Source: Arthrobacter horti
GTDB lineage: Bacteria; Actinomycetota; Actinomycetes; Actinomycetales; Micrococcaceae
DNA length: 64,000 nucleotides
NCBI RefSeq assembly: GCF_030731045.1
Contig: NZ_JAVALS010000003.1
Span: 62,001 to 126,000, forward strand
Direction of reading: 5' to 3'
In this document: piece after piece, positions 16,724-26,338 of the stretch
Numbering within the stretch: the stretch's first letter is position 1
Layout: the number at the start of each line of letters is the position of its first letter
Notes under the pieces: generated by a model
Database searches by the model: none
What the model saw: the letters and a program-made list of their open reading frames with translations, nothing else
Told to the model about the DNA's origin: nothing
Position numbers and translations under genes: made by a program

Positions 16724-17787
16724 CAGACGCCCACCCCCTTGCCGCGACGGAGCAGGGCCACGAAGACGGGCGCGCCCACCAGCGCGGTGAGGACTCCGGC
16801 CGGGATCTCGCCCGGCAGCAGGATCACGCGGCCCAGGACGTCCGCCACCAGGACCAGCGCGGGCGCGGCCAGGAGCGTGGAGACCAGGAGGCGGCGGTGG
16901 TCCGGTCCCGTGAAACGGCGCAGCGCATGCGGCACCACCAGGCCCACGAAGCCGACCGGCCCCGCGATCGCCGTGGACGCGCCGCACAGCAGCACCACCG
17001 CGACGCCGGCCGCCACCCGCGTGAGCCCGACGCGCTGGCCGAGGGCGCGCGCGGCGTCGTCGCCCATCGCCAGCCCGTCCAGCGGGCGGGCCAGGCCGAA
17101 CGCCAGGAGGACCCCGGCGGCCAGGAAGGGCAGAGCCGGGAGGACGGTGTCCCATTCGCGCGCGGCCACGCTGCCCAGTTGCCAGAAGCGGAACCGGTCC
17201 AGGGTGTCCTGGTGGGTCACGAGCGCCGCGTTCATCAGGGAGTACAGCCCGGCGGAGAGCGCCGCACCGGACAGGGCCAGGGCCAGCGGCGTGGGGCCGG
17301 AGGCGCCTTGGGCCCGGCTCGCGACGCCGGCCAGCACGTACACCAGGACCATGCCGGCGGCCGCGCCCAGGAACGCCACCCACAGATACGCGCCCACGGA
17401 CGCCAGGCCCAGGAACTGGATCCCGAACACGACGGCGCACGCCGCCCCGGCGTTCACACCCAGGATGCCGGGGTCGGCGAGGGGGTTGCGGGTCACACCC
17501 TGCATGAGCACACCGGACAGGCCGAGCGCGGCCCCGACGACGACGGCCAGCACCGTGCGGGGCATGCGGGACAGGACCACGGCCTCGTCCCCCGTGCCGC
17601 CGGCCGGGGCCCCAGGTGCCGCCGGGGCGCCGCTCAGCGCCCGGCCGAGGGTGTCCAGGACGTCGGGCAGCGGCACCGCGCGGGCGCCCACCGCCAGCGA
17701 CGCGAACGCCGCCGCCAGCAGGACCGCACCCAGGATCAGCGGGAGCAGGATGGCCCGCCCGGCGGAGGCACCCCGCCGTCGTCGCAC
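16723..17787 (-). CDS. Iron-siderophore ABC transporter, permease 1 (FecCD family)
   Basis: 354 residues from GTG 17787. FecCD hallmarks: SRMPRTVLAVVVGAALGLSG, MQGVTRNPLADPGILGVNAGA, MGDDAARALGQRVGLTR. The same frame is open up to an ATG at 17907, three bases after the previous stop. The GTG is preferred: it has GGGGGAGG seven bases upstream, gives the usual family length, and removes an odd N-terminal tail that would otherwise be encoded by the hairpin at 17814-17862. So the gap to the binding-protein gene is about 120 bp rather than 3. Confidence 0.9.
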   Translation of the reverse strand: MRRRRGASAGRAILLPLILGAVLLAAAFASLAVGARAVPLPDVLDTLGRALSGAPAAPGAPAGGTGDEAVVLSRMPRTVLAVVVGAALGLSGVLMQGVTRNPLADPGILGVNAGAACAVVFGIQFLGLASVGAYLWVAFLGAAAGMVLVYVLAGVASRAQGASGPTPLALALSGAALSAGLYSLMNAALVTHQDTLDRFRFWQLGSVAAREWDTVLPALPFLAAGVLLAFGLARPLDGLAMGDDAARALGQRVGLTRVAAGVAVVLLCGASTAIAGPVGFVGLVVPHALRRFTGPDHRRLLVSTLLAAPALVLVADVLGRVILLPGEIPAGVLTALVGAPVFVALLRRGKGVGV

Positions 17788-17813
17788 ATTCCGGCCTCCC
17801 CCCGGCCCGCGAA

Positions 17814-17862
17814 GTAGCAGCTGACGCCCTGAAAAGCCCGTTTTAAGGGCGTCAGCTGCTAC
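17814..17862 (-). repeat. Intercistronic hairpin between binding protein and permease 1
   Basis: Perfect 17-bp arms (GTAGCAGCTGACGCCCT / AGGGCGTCAGCTGCTAC) with a 15-nt centre; the pairing can be extended outward with one mismatch into CGCGA/TCGCG. Same style as families A-C but unrelated in sequence. Placed to stabilise or separate the binding-protein mRNA from the permease mRNA, a common way to make more binding protein than permease (inference). Confidence 0.85.
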
Positions 17863-17910
17863 CTCGCGAGGGGCGTGGGGAACCCGCTGCTCCTGGGTGA
17901 GGGACATGGG

Positions 17911-18990
17911 TTACTTGCCGGCCTTCTGCGCCGCGGCGGCGAGCTGGTCCAGCACGTTGTCCAGGGCCCAGGGCAGGCTGAGCGGCGAGGACGCGGAGAG
18001 GGAGAGGGTGACGGTCTTGTCCGCGAAGGCGACGAGGGCGTCGTTCTTGATGGCCGGGATCTGGCCGAGCAGCGGATCCTTCTTGATGGCGTCCGTGGTC
18101 TTGTCATCCGGGACCCAGGTGACGAAGACGTCGCTGACCAGCTCGTTCGCCTTCTCCGCGGACCACGGGATGAAGAACTCCTTGCTGCCCTTGGCCTTGT
18201 CCGCCACCACGGGCGCCAGCGTCATGCCCGTGGCGGTGAGGAAGCGCGGGCGGTTGTCGCTGGCGGTGTAGACGTTGACGCCGTCGCCCTTGCCGGGCTC
18301 CAGGTTGCCGAAGATGAAGCTCTTGCCGGCGATGGCCGAGTGGGCGGCAGCCTTGTCCTTGATCTGGGACTCCACGCTCTTCACGAGCCCGGCGGCCTCG
18401 GTCTCCTTGCCCATCGCCTTGCCGATCAGGGCGGTGGCCTCCTGCCACGGGGTGCCCCAGGCGAGTTCCGGGTAGGCGATGACGGGGGCGATCTTGGAGA
18501 GCTTGTCGTAGTCCTCGCGGCTCAGGCCCGAGTAGGCGGCCAGGATGACGTCCGGGCTGGTCTTGGCCACCTCGGTGAAGTTGATGCCGTCCGCCTCGGA
18601 GTACTGGGCGGGGGCCTTGGCGGAGCCGAAGGAGGCGCCGAGCTTCTCCAGGGCGGCGTCCTTCCACGGGCTGGAACCCTTGTCATTGCCGCCCCATTCG
18701 ATCTTCGGCAGACCCACGGGGACCACGCCCAGGGCGATCGCGATGTCGTCGTTCACCCACGCCACGGTGGCGACCCGCTGCGGCTGCTTCTGAATGACCG
18801 TCTCGCCGAAGGCGTGCTTGACGGTCACGGGGAAAGTGCCGCCGCTCACGGCCGGAGTCCCGGCGGCGTCACCGTTCGCGGTCCCCGTGCTGCAGGCGGC
18901 GAGCACGACGGCGGACAGCGCCGCCGCTCCGAGGCCGGCCCCCGTGCGGAGCAGGGTGCGGCGGCTGGGCTGGGTGAAGTCGGTGGACAT
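17911..18990 (-). CDS. Iron-siderophore ABC transporter, substrate-binding lipoprotein (Tat-type)
   Basis: 359 residues from ATG 18990 (AGGAGA three bases before it). Signal: twin arginine SRRTLLRTG at 9-17, hydrophobic run, lipobox LAAC with Cys33. The mature part is a FepB/FhuD-like clamshell (PQRVATVAWVNDDIAIALGVVPVGLP; PDVILAAYSGLSREDYDKL). Captures ferric siderophore outside the membrane. First gene of the uptake operon, downstream of an IdeR/DmdR-type box. Confidence 0.94.
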   Translation of the reverse strand: MSTDFTQPSRRTLLRTGAGLGAAALSAVVLAACSTGTANGDAAGTPAVSGGTFPVTVKHAFGETVIQKQPQRVATVAWVNDDIAIALGVVPVGLPKIEWGGNDKGSSPWKDAALEKLGASFGSAKAPAQYSEADGINFTEVAKTSPDVILAAYSGLSREDYDKLSKIAPVIAYPELAWGTPWQEATALIGKAMGKETEAAGLVKSVESQIKDKAAAHSAIAGKSFIFGNLEPGKGDGVNVYTASDNRPRFLTATGMTLAPVVADKAKGSKEFFIPWSAEKANELVSDVFVTWVPDDKTTDAIKKDPLLGQIPAIKNDALVAFADKTVTLSLSASSPLSLPWALDNVLDQLAAAAQKAGK

Positions 18991-19019
18991 GGGTCTCCTC
19001 ATGGCGCGGCGTGACGTAC

Positions 19020-19038
19020 TTAGGCAAGGCTAAGCTAC
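19020..19038 (-). promoter_or_regulatory. IdeR/DmdR-type iron box
   Basis: TTAGGCAAGGCTAAGCTAC matches 15 of 19 positions of the actinobacterial iron-regulator box (TTAGGTTAGGCTAACCTAA). It lies 30 bp upstream of the binding-protein start, where a bound repressor with Fe(II) would block the operon. Confidence 0.8.
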
Positions 19039-19135
19039 TTTCTGGTGAAATACGTTAAGGTTTTATCACCTAATGCCAGGAGTGGTGCAAGTCGGGCCGG
19101 GCGACTCCGCGGTTCGAGCTCCCGCGCAATCTCTT

Positions 19136-19206
19136 GCTGAGACAGCGGGTTTCCGCTGAAACAGTGGGCTTAAACCACTGTTTCAGCGGAAACCCGCTGT
19201 TTCGGC
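19136..19206. repeat. Palindromic element family B, copy 2 (71 bp)
   Basis: Arms GCTGAGACAGCGGGTTTCCG.. / ..CGGAAACCCGCTGTTTCGGC. Relative to copy 1 a T-A pair has become C-G on both arms (CAGCGGG/CCCGCTG versus CAGTGGG/CCCACTG). Divergent gap between the siderophore operon and the FBP gene. Confidence 0.92.
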
Positions 19207-19287
19207 GGGGGTGGGCCGCGGGGGCCACGGTCTCAGCGGACGGGTCACGGAGGCGAGGGCTCCGGGCCGAGCGCGCGACACCCGCGC

Positions 19288-19293
19288 TACACT
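19288..19293 (+). promoter_or_regulatory. -10 box upstream of the 29-codon ORF
   Basis: TACACT. Just downstream, GAAAGT/ACTTTC (19296-19317) forms an imperfect inverted repeat at the predicted transcript start, a possible operator. Confidence 0.35.
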
Positions 19294-19351
19294 GGGAAAG
19301 TCGGAAATGACACTTTCACGCCCCGGAGACCGGGCCTTTGAGGAGGCGAGC

Positions 19352-19441
19352 ATGCGTACCAGCACCGTGCCGTGCGCCGCGGATCGCGGGGTGGCCGTTC
19401 TGGCCTGCTGCGCACCCGGGTCCTCCCTCACCCTTCACTGA
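19352..19441 (+). CDS. 29-residue Cys-containing leader-type ORF
   Basis: ATG with GAGGAGG six bases upstream, an excellent ribosome binding site. Peptide MRTSTVPCAADRGVAVLACC followed by APGSSLTLH: cysteines at 8, 19 and 20. It ends 105 bp before the FBP gene and lies between that gene and its likely promoter. Position, length and the Cys-Cys pair resemble attenuator peptides; cysteine-responsive leaders are known in mycobacteria. Too short for homology to decide, so function is inference. Confidence 0.5.
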   Translation: MRTSTVPCAADRGVAVLACCAPGSSLTLH

Positions 19442-19546
19442 ACCGCCGTCACGGTTCCCTCCCGGGCATTCGTGCGCCTACAGCAGCGCGCCCGGCAACA
19501 TCATCCCGCGGCGGTTCCTCACCGACTCGTGAAAGTACCCACAACC

Positions 19547-20044
19547 ATGCAGCAACTCAGCGCCCAGAAGATCCGCGCGTCGTTCATCAACGCCAGCCGC
19601 TCCGAGACCTCCAAACTCAACCTCCCCAAGGATTTCGACTCCCTGGACTGGGAAAACCTGGACGTCCTCGGTTGGCGGGACCCCAAGATGCCCCTGCGCG
19701 GGTACCTGGTGTTCCCCTCCGGTGACGGCCTAGTCACCTCCGTTCTGCTCCGCGCACCCGAGGGCGGCGCCCGGAAGAACCGCTCCGTCCTGTGCGAACT
19801 GTGCCGCGCCGTGCACGCCAAGAACGACGTGTTCCTCTGGGTGGCGCGCCGCGCGGGTCAGTCAGGCCGTGACGGCAACACCGTGGGGACGCTGATCTGC
19901 GCCGATTTCGTGTGCAGCGCCAACGTCCGCGTGGAGCCGCCGAAGAATGAGATCAATCCGGACCCGGCGGTCGTGGTCCTGGACCGCATCGCCGGCCTGA
20001 AGGAACGCGCCCGGCTGTTCCTGGACCGGGTGCAGGGCCTCTAA
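19547..20044 (+). CDS. FBP-domain (FusB/FusC-type) treble-clef zinc-finger protein
   Basis: 165 residues. The C-terminal half carries the four zinc ligands CELC (near 86-89) and CADFVC (near 124-129), the treble-clef finger of the FBP_C family. In FusB/FusC this domain binds elongation factor G and frees stalled EF-G, giving fusidic acid resistance. The N-terminal FusB helical bundle is mostly missing, so this is the short actinobacterial form whose role is not established. Start ATG 19547; no strong Shine-Dalgarno. Preceded by the 29-codon ORF. Confidence 0.8.
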   Translation: MQQLSAQKIRASFINASRSETSKLNLPKDFDSLDWENLDVLGWRDPKMPLRGYLVFPSGDGLVTSVLLRAPEGGARKNRSVLCELCRAVHAKNDVFLWVARRAGQSGRDGNTVGTLICADFVCSANVRVEPPKNEINPDPAVVVLDRIAGLKERARLFLDRVQGL

Positions 20045-20067
20045 CCGGCAAACGCCCCGGCCAGGAC

Positions 20068-20138
20068 GCTGAAACAGTGGGTTTCCGTTGAAACAGTGGT
20101 CTAAACCCACTGTTTCAACGGAAACCCGCTGTTTCAGC
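20068..20138. repeat. Palindromic element family B, copy 3 (71 bp)
   Basis: Arms GCTGAAACAGTGGGTTTCCG.. / ..GGAAACCCGCTGTTTCAGC. Inner part reads GTTGAAAC/GTTTCAAC where copies 1 and 2 have GCTGAAAC/GTTTCAGC: a paired substitution. One outer position is a G-T (wobble) pair. Convergent gap between the FBP and FUSC genes. Confidence 0.92.
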
Positions 20139-20207
20139 GGAGGAACCCGTCAGGCGCAGGTCCGGCAGGCGCAGGCCAGGCGGGATCCCGGGAAACGGGG
20201 TCCCCGT

Positions 20208-21344
20208 TCAGCGCGTCGCGAGCCGCCGGAACACCGCCGGCGCCAGCACCACCAGCAGGCCCACCGCGGCTCCGATGACGGTGTCGATGAACCGGTCGTG
20301 CAGGAGCGTGGCCGGTTCCACGCGCGCCATCAGCAGGGAGGACAGCAGAGCCAGCGGCGTCACGCAGACCTGTGCCAGGAAGTACTGCCGTGCGATCAGC
20401 AGCTCGGCCCCGAACTGGCAGATCGCGATCAGGATGACCATCACCCACGCCTCCGGGCGCACGGCCACGATCACCCAGAGCAGTCCCAGCCCCACCACGG
20501 TGCCCAGCACACGTTGCAGGCCCCGGGTCACGCGGTGCCGGGTGGAGTGACCCACCAATGGCACCACGGCGGCCACCATGGCCCAGTAGTTGTGCCCAAA
20601 GCCCATCGCCTGGCCCACGGACGTCGCCGCCCAGCCGGCCAGGGCGGGCGCCACGAGGTACCCGATGGACTCCACCCACACCATCCGCCGCTCAGCCGGC
20701 GCCACCCGGATCCGCCGCACCCGGGCCAGTTCCTTCCAGCTCAGCGGCGTCCGGTGGGAGGCCCTGACCCGGGACAGGACCCCGATCCCCAGACACAGGG
20801 CGATGACCAGCACGGAGGTGAGCATGGCCTCCCACAGCGGCGGCTGATGCGGCACGGACGCCACCGCGGCGAAGGCGAAGATGTAGAACAGGGAGCCGGC
20901 TGGCCGCAGATGCCAGAGACCGGCGATGATCGAACACGCCCACGCCACCACGCTGGTCGCGGCCACGCTCATCCACGGGTCCAGGGCGCCTCCGGGACTC
21001 AGCCGCGCCACCAGGGTGGCCGCCAGGAGCACGGCGAACATGAGCAGCCCGGCCCTGGCCTGGGTCACCAAGCGCATGCGATGCGGCTCGTTGCGCCCGT
21101 AGATCCCGGTGAACGCGGAGAAGTTGGCGAAGATCGCCAGGTCCAGCCGGCCCGTCAGCGTCAGGATCAGGAGCGGCAGGAACAGCCCCAGCGCCACGCG
21201 CGCGGCGGGCAGGTGGTCACGCCGCGCGGGGCCGATGCTGAACAGCGTCTCCCGGAGGAAGCCGACGACGGCGGCACCCGCACCGTCCGCACGAGGGCGG
21301 CGGGCGCCGTCGTACGCTCCGTCCGGGGCGGCACCGCGCGTCAC
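20208..21344 (-). CDS. FUSC-family inner-membrane protein
   Basis: About 378 residues from GTG 21344, seven bases after the rlmN stop. Two clusters of five to six hydrophobic segments separated by a basic loop (RVRASHRTPLSWKELARVRR), the layout of FUSC/aromatic-acid-exporter proteins. The second half has FGHNYWAMVAAVVPLVGHSTRH and the typical GLQRVLGTVVGLGL block. Role probably efflux of small aromatic or other organic compounds (family knowledge only). Probably cotranscribed with rlmN. Confidence 0.75.
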   Translation of the reverse strand: MTRGAAPDGAYDGARRPRADGAGAAVVGFLRETLFSIGPARRDHLPAARVALGLFLPLLILTLTGRLDLAIFANFSAFTGIYGRNEPHRMRLVTQARAGLLMFAVLLAATLVARLSPGGALDPWMSVAATSVVAWACSIIAGLWHLRPAGSLFYIFAFAAVASVPHQPPLWEAMLTSVLVIALCLGIGVLSRVRASHRTPLSWKELARVRRIRVAPAERRMVWVESIGYLVAPALAGWAATSVGQAMGFGHNYWAMVAAVVPLVGHSTRHRVTRGLQRVLGTVVGLGLLWVIVAVRPEAWVMVILIAICQFGAELLIARQYFLAQVCVTPLALLSSLLMARVEPATLLHDRFIDTVIGAAVGLLVVLAPAVFRRLATR

Positions 21345-21351
21345 GAAAGGC

Positions 21352-22665
21352 CTATTCCGCCGCGGCGAGCTGCCCGCAGGCGCCGTCGATCTCCTTGCCA
21401 CGGGTGTCCCGCAGCGTGGTCGGCACACCGGCGGCACGCAGGGTCTCGACGAACTGGTCCTGGATCTCCGGCTCGGAGGCGGTCCAGATGGAACCGGGCG
21501 TCGGGTTGAGCGGGATGGGGTTCACGTGGACCCAGCCGCGGCCACGCTGGTTGAGCTTCTTGGCCAGTAGGGCGGCGCGCCAGGCGTGGTCGTTCATGTC
21601 CTTGATGAGCGCGTATTCGATGCTCACACGGCGACCGGTCTTGCGGAAGTAGTCGTAGGCGGCGTCCAGGGCTTCGTCAACGTTCCAGCGGCTGTTGACG
21701 GGGATGAGTTCGTCGCGCAGTTCGTCGTCCGGGGCGTGGAGGGACAGCGCGAAGGTCACGGGGACCTCCTCGTCCGCGAGCTTGCGGATGGCCGGGACCA
21801 GCCCGACCGTGGAGACCGTGATGTTGCGGGCGCTCATGCCCAGGCCCTGCGGGACCGGGTCGGCGAAGCGGTGCACGGCGGCCATGACGCGCTTGTAATT
21901 GGCCAGCGGCTCACCCATGCCCATGAACACGATGTTGGTGACGCGCTCCTCGTCGTGCTCCTTCTCGCCCAGCGCACCCTCGGCGATGACGCGGTTGGCG
22001 GCCACCACCTGGTCCACGATCTCCGCCGTCGACATATTGCGCGTCAGGCCCGCCTGACCGGTGGCGCAGAACGGGCAGTTCATCCCGCAGCCGGCCTGCG
22101 AGGAGACGCAGAGGGTGATGCGGCCGGGGTAGCGCATCAGGACGGACTCCACGAGCGCGCCGTCGAACAGCCGCCAGAGGAACTTGATGGTGTTGCCGTC
22201 GTCCGTGCGGAGGCGGCGGACCTCGGTGAGCAGCGGCGGGAACAGCTCCGAGACCAGGTCCTCGCGGCCGGCCTTGGGGAGGTCACTCATGTGCTCGGGG
22301 TCGGTGGTCCAGTGCTGGAAGTAGTGCGTGGAGAGCTGCTTGGCGCGGAATGCGGGCAGGCCGAGCTCCTTGAGCTTCGTTGCGCGCTCGTCCAGGGTCA
22401 GGTCCGCGAGGTGCTGCGGCGGCTGCTTCACGCGCGGCGACGCGAACTGCAGCAGCGGGCGGCCCTCCGTGGTGCGGGCCTGCTCCCAGCCCTCCGCGGC
22501 GGGGCGGACCTGCGGGCGGCTCTCCGTCATGGCCATCTTGGCGACGGCCTCGCCATGAGCGTTCCCGGCCGTCTTTTCGCGTACGACGACGCCGCGCGGC
22601 GGCTGCGCGGAGGCCTTGCCGTTGCTGGGGGAATCTGAGCCGGGGGTACGAGGAGAGGAAGCCAT
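21352..22665 (-). CDS. rlmN: 23S rRNA (A2503-C2)/tRNA (A37-C2) methyltransferase
   Basis: 437 residues from ATG 22665; two upstream ATGs in frame (22716, 22683) are less likely. Radical-SAM cluster [11 protein letters not shown]-binding [10 protein letters not shown], and the methyl-carrier cysteine in DGACGQL near the C-terminus. Methylates A2503 of 23S rRNA and A37 of some tRNAs by a two-SAM mechanism. The ~75-residue N-terminal extension before the QPPQHLADL helix is longer than in E. coli but usual in related actinobacteria. Confidence 0.95.
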   Translation of the reverse strand: MASSPRTPGSDSPSNGKASAQPPRGVVVREKTAGNAHGEAVAKMAMTESRPQVRPAAEGWEQARTTEGRPLLQFASPRVKQPPQHLADLTLDERATKLKELGLPAFRAKQLSTHYFQHWTTDPEHMSDLPKAGREDLVSELFPPLLTEVRRLRTDDGNTIKFLWRLFDGALVESVLMRYPGRITLCVSSQAGCGMNCPFCATGQAGLTRNMSTAEIVDQVVAANRVIAEGALGEKEHDEERVTNIVFMGMGEPLANYKRVMAAVHRFADPVPQGLGMSARNITVSTVGLVPAIRKLADEEVPVTFALSLHAPDDELRDELIPVNSRWNVDEALDAAYDYFRKTGRRVSIEYALIKDMNDHAWRAALLAKKLNQRGRGWVHVNPIPLNPTPGSIWTASEPEIQDQFVETLRAAGVPTTLRDTRGKEIDGACGQLAAAE

Positions 22666-22761
22666 CACCTTCCATTGTCCCATGGGACGGCAAGGCCCTG
22701 AGGTGAGATCGGCCACCGCCGTCGACCTCTCATCCGGAGGTGCACCCCAGGCACCGGATCC

Positions 22762-22832
22762 CGCGAAACAGTGGGTTTCCGTTGAAACAGTGGGCTTAAA
22801 CCACTGTTTCAGAGGAAACCCACTGTTTCGGC
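22762..22832. repeat. Palindromic element family B, copy 4 (71 bp)
   Basis: Arms GCGAAACAGTGGGTTTCCG.. / ..GGAAACCCACTGTTTCGGC with a few inner mismatches (GTTG against CAGA). Lies between the jetC stop and the rlmN start, where jetD would be expected in a complete Wadjet operon. Confidence 0.9.
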
Positions 22833-22885
22833 GGAGGGGCCTTCAGCGGAGAAGCCCGCCGGGGACAAGCCCCAGCGAAGCCGCT

Positions 22886-25800
22886 CTACCCCAGCCGGAT
22901 GTCCACGGGGTTCGCCTCGCTCCGGGGCTCGCCGGGCGCGGCCTTGCCTCCGAGCGGGAGCACTCCGGAGCGGTTGGTGCGGCGGTCCCGCAGGATCTCC
23001 GTGACGGAGCCCAGGTGACGGGACAGGTCGATCACGTTCTCCGGCGCGGCCAGGAGCAGCTGGAAGCCGAACTCGTGCAGCGCGGCGATCCCCTGGCCGG
23101 CGAACTCCTCGCTGGCCAGCACGAACGCCTCGTCCATCATCACGGTGCCGTAGCTGGTGAACCCCTGCTCCGCGATGCCCAGCTGGTAGCTCAGGGCGGC
23201 GGCCATGATGAACGCCGTGAACCGCTGACGCTCACCGCCGGACATGGAGCCCGTGTCCGAGTGCATGAACACCTCGGCCCGCGGCGCCCCGCCGTCCACG
23301 CGCACCGTCCGGTGCTCCTTGCATGCGATGAACAGGTGCCCACGCACGTCCAGCACCTCGGCGCGCCAGCGCCGGTCCTCGGGCGCCTGGGAGGAGAGCC
23401 GGGTGACCAGGTTCTCCAGCGTCTTGTAGCGGATGGTGAGTTCGTCCTCACCACCGGCCGCGGCGCCGTCGTGCGCTTCCGAGGACACCGCCGCGCGCCC
23501 GGCCCGCACGCGCAGGGCCCGCGAGATCGCGTCCTTGAACGCTTTGGCGCTGGCGGGGACGGTCTGCTTGATGTCCAGTTCCAGATGGCTGCCCTCGTGG
23601 AACTCGACGCCGGACAGGATGCCGTTCAGGGGCAGGATGCGGCTGGTGATGGCGCGCCGTTCCTCGTCCAGGAGGTGCAGGAGCGTGGAGAAGGACTCGT
23701 GGGTGCGCTGGTTGAAGAACGCCCGGAACTCCTCCTCCTGGGCGGGAAGGCCGTCGCGCACGATCGCGTGGTACCGCTGTTCGTATTCCGGCGCCGCGCC
23801 GATCCCGGTGCCGTGGTCCACGGACACCGTCCCACCCCAGGCCCGGCTGAACACGTCGAAGATCCTGGTCAGCGTCTCCGCGGTGCTCTGCGCCAGGCTC
23901 TCAGCCCGGTGCAGCTCGTCCTGCAGCTGCGCGCGCACCTGGACGGCGGCGAGGTCCAGGCCGGACATGTCCAGGAATTCACCCATCGCCTCGAACCGCG
24001 GGGCCAGGGCCTCCACCGTGGACGGGGCCGGCGGGTTCTCCTCCACGCGCTTGAGCGCGGCGCCCAGGGCCTTGTCCGCGGCGACCAGCTGGACGTCCAG
24101 GGCCTTGTACTCGTTCTGGAGCACGGCCGCGGCCTCGGTGCTCGCCTGGTGCTGTCCGCGGGTCTGCTCCAGGCGGGCGCGCAGCGGTTCCAGATCGGCC
24201 TGCGCGGCCAGGGCATCGGCCAGGCGCCGCTCCAGACGGGCCACCTCCTCGGCGGCGACCTGCGCGGACACCTCGGTCCACTCACGATGATCGGAGGCCA
24301 CACGGCGCAGTGCCTCGAGCTGCCGGGCCACGCCCTGGTGCGAGTCCTCGCGGTCCTGGGCTTCGGTCTCGGCGGCCTTCAGGGACGCCTTCAGCTCGGT
24401 GATCCGCTCCTGGACCATGAGGACCTTGCTGGCGTTGTCGAAGCCGAGGACGAAGTCTCGGCGCGCGGCGAAGCGGTCGTCCTTCTCCACGGTGTGGCTG
24501 TTGCGCTTGACCACGCCGCCCAGGGACAGGCCTCGCTCCAGCCCGGCCAGCCGCGCCGGGTCCTCCACGCACGGGTACGCGTAGTCCAGCGCGATCCGGG
24601 ACCGCAGCCACTCCACGGCGGACTCCCGCGCGGGCGTCAGGGAGCCGGAGAGGAACTGCAGCTTGGTCAGCAGATCCCCGTCCTCCACGGAAGCCAGGGC
24701 TCCGGACGCGCCGGGCAGCACGCGGGACACGTCCACGGCACGGATGGCTCCGCGCACGGTGGTTCCGTCCAGGAACTCGGTGACGGCCCCGAACAAGGAC
24801 CCCGGGACCAGCAGCGTGGTGGCCAGGTTCCGCAGCGCGCGCTCCGCCGCGGGCCGCCAGGCGTCCTCCGCCGGAAGAAGGTCCATCAGCTCGCCGGCGA
24901 ACGGCAGCTCGGACGCCTCCACATCCAGCGCGGCGGCGATCGCGGCCCGGTTCTCCAGCGCGGCCTGCGGCATCAGCGACGTCCCGGACTGCAGGGACGT
25001 CAGCTCCCGTGACGCCTCCTCCAGTTCGCGCTTGGCCGCGGCGTGTGCGTCGAACGCCTCGAAGCGCAGCGCCTTGAGGGATTCCGCGTCCCCGGTGAGC
25101 TCCGCGGCCCGTTGCTCCGCCTGCTGGTGCGCCTGCGCCCATCCGGCGGCCGACCACTCAAGGTCCAGGCCGGCGTCGCGCAATTGCTTCTGCACGCCGG
25201 CTTCCAGGTCGCGCCGCAGCCGCTGCGCCAGGCGGGCGTTCTCCAGGCCCGCCTCGATCGACGCGATCGCGTTGCCGCCCTGGTTGTTGTAGTCCAGCTC
25301 CAGCTCGCGCAGCTGGGCGGCGAGAGCGTCGCGGCTCATCCGCTCGGCCTTGAGGGCCTGCGCCTTGTCCACCGCGAGCGCCTTGAGCCGCGCCACGGTG
25401 CCTTCATGCACGACGACGGCGAGCGCCTGCCGCTGTGCGTCGAACTCGGTGCCGGCCAGGGTGCGGAGGCGGTTGGCCTCCAGCAAATGCTGGGCGTAGT
25501 CCTTGTTGAGCTGGGGCACGGGCGCCAGGGCGTCGCGCTGCTTGCGGACGTCCTCCAGGCGCTGGCGGATGGAGATCAGATTACTGAACTCCTCCACCAC
25601 GGCGTCCGCGGCGTCCAGCGTGGCGGGCGGGTCCAGGACCTGGTCCCGGAAGAAGGTGTTGACGCTGCCGCCCAGGCCCTTGCCGGCCTGGATGACGCGC
25701 AACAGGGGCAGGGCTTGGTCGCTGCCGATGCCCAGGATGCGGCGGAAGCGTTCGGCGAAGTTCCGGTGCACGTCGAACACCTGGGAGCCGGGGAACGCAT

Positions 25801-26338
25801 CCTCCAGGGCGGCCCGCGTGAAACGCTTGTGGGCCAGGGATTCCAGGACGTCCAGGTCCAGCGGCCTGGCGTCGATCATGTAGTGCCGGCCCACATTGCC
25901 CTCGGTGCCGTTCTTCGGCAGGTCGAAGAGGGCGGAGAGGGTGACCGCGGTACCGGCGGCATTGTCGAAGGTCAGCGCGACGGCGGACCAGGTGGCCCCG
26001 GGGCGCTGGAAGGCACTCGTGGCACCGTCGGAGGTGGCCCGGTCGCCGACCTTGCCGCGCATGTAGGTGTAGGTGGTGCGCCGGTCGTCCACGGAGCCGC
26101 CCATCCGCGCGGCGGCGGCCTCATTGGAGCGGGGGCGGGCGTCGAAAACGCGGAGCATGGCGTCGAAGAGGGTGGACTTGCCGACGCCGGAGTTGCCGGT
26201 CAGGAGGGTGCCGCGGCGGTCCACGTGCATGACGTGGGCGCCGTGGAAGGTGCCCCAGTTGACCAGATGCACGCGGGCCAGGCGCATCTGGCCGGGGTTG
26301 ACCTCGTCGCCGATCGGCAGCAGGACGGGGATGCTCAT
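22886..26338 (-). CDS. jetC: Wadjet JetC / MksF-like SMC ATPase
   Basis: 1150 residues. Walker [10 protein letters not shown] at 48-56, long Ala/Glu/Arg/Leu-rich coiled coils over roughly 300-850 with a hinge-like segment near 470-640, ABC signature SGGERQR at 1033-1039, Walker B VMMDEAF at 1066-1072. This is the SMC-like motor of MksBEF/JetABC complexes, which extrude DNA loops and in Wadjet recognise small circular plasmids. The start overlaps the jetB stop (ATGA). No nuclease gene (jetD, DUF3322/DUF2220) follows: after 53 bp comes palindrome B4, then rlmN. Confidence 0.9.
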   Translation of the reverse strand: MSIPVLLPIGDEVNPGQMRLARVHLVNWGTFHGAHVMHVDRRGTLLTGNSGVGKSTLFDAMLRVFDARPRSNEAAAARMGGSVDDRRTTYTYMRGKVGDRATSDGATSAFQRPGATWSAVALTFDNAAGTAVTLSALFDLPKNGTEGNVGRHYMIDARPLDLDVLESLAHKRFTRAALEDAFPGSQVFDVHRNFAERFRRILGIGSDQALPLLRVIQAGKGLGGSVNTFFRDQVLDPPATLDAADAVVEEFSNLISIRQRLEDVRKQRDALAPVPQLNKDYAQHLLEANRLRTLAGTEFDAQRQALAVVVHEGTVARLKALAVDKAQALKAERMSRDALAAQLRELELDYNNQGGNAIASIEAGLENARLAQRLRRDLEAGVQKQLRDAGLDLEWSAAGWAQAHQQAEQRAAELTGDAESLKALRFEAFDAHAAAKRELEEASRELTSLQSGTSLMPQAALENRAAIAAALDVEASELPFAGELMDLLPAEDAWRPAAERALRNLATTLLVPGSLFGAVTEFLDGTTVRGAIRAVDVSRVLPGASGALASVEDGDLLTKLQFLSGSLTPARESAVEWLRSRIALDYAYPCVEDPARLAGLERGLSLGGVVKRNSHTVEKDDRFAARRDFVLGFDNASKVLMVQERITELKASLKAAETEAQDREDSHQGVARQLEALRRVASDHREWTEVSAQVAAEEVARLERRLADALAAQADLEPLRARLEQTRGQHQASTEAAAVLQNEYKALDVQLVAADKALGAALKRVEENPPAPSTVEALAPRFEAMGEFLDMSGLDLAAVQVRAQLQDELHRAESLAQSTAETLTRIFDVFSRAWGGTVSVDHGTGIGAAPEYEQRYHAIVRDGLPAQEEEFRAFFNQRTHESFSTLLHLLDEERRAITSRILPLNGILSGVEFHEGSHLELDIKQTVPASAKAFKDAISRALRVRAGRAAVSSEAHDGAAAGGEDELTIRYKTLENLVTRLSSQAPEDRRWRAEVLDVRGHLFIACKEHRTVRVDGGAPRAEVFMHSDTGSMSGGERQRFTAFIMAAALSYQLGIAEQGFTSYGTVMMDEAFVLASEEFAGQGIAALHEFGFQLLLAAPENVIDLSRHLGSVTEILRDRRTNRSGVLPLGGKAAPGEPRSEANPVDIRLG

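Noticed and set aside
17788..17907. N-terminal extension of permease 1 from ATG 17907
   Set aside because: It would translate a perfect palindrome, has no Shine-Dalgarno, and exceeds family length; GTG 17787 is far better.
22833..22885. Remnant of jetD after jetC
   Set aside because: The 53 bases before palindrome B4 are too short and show no recognisable DUF3322/DUF2220 fragment.
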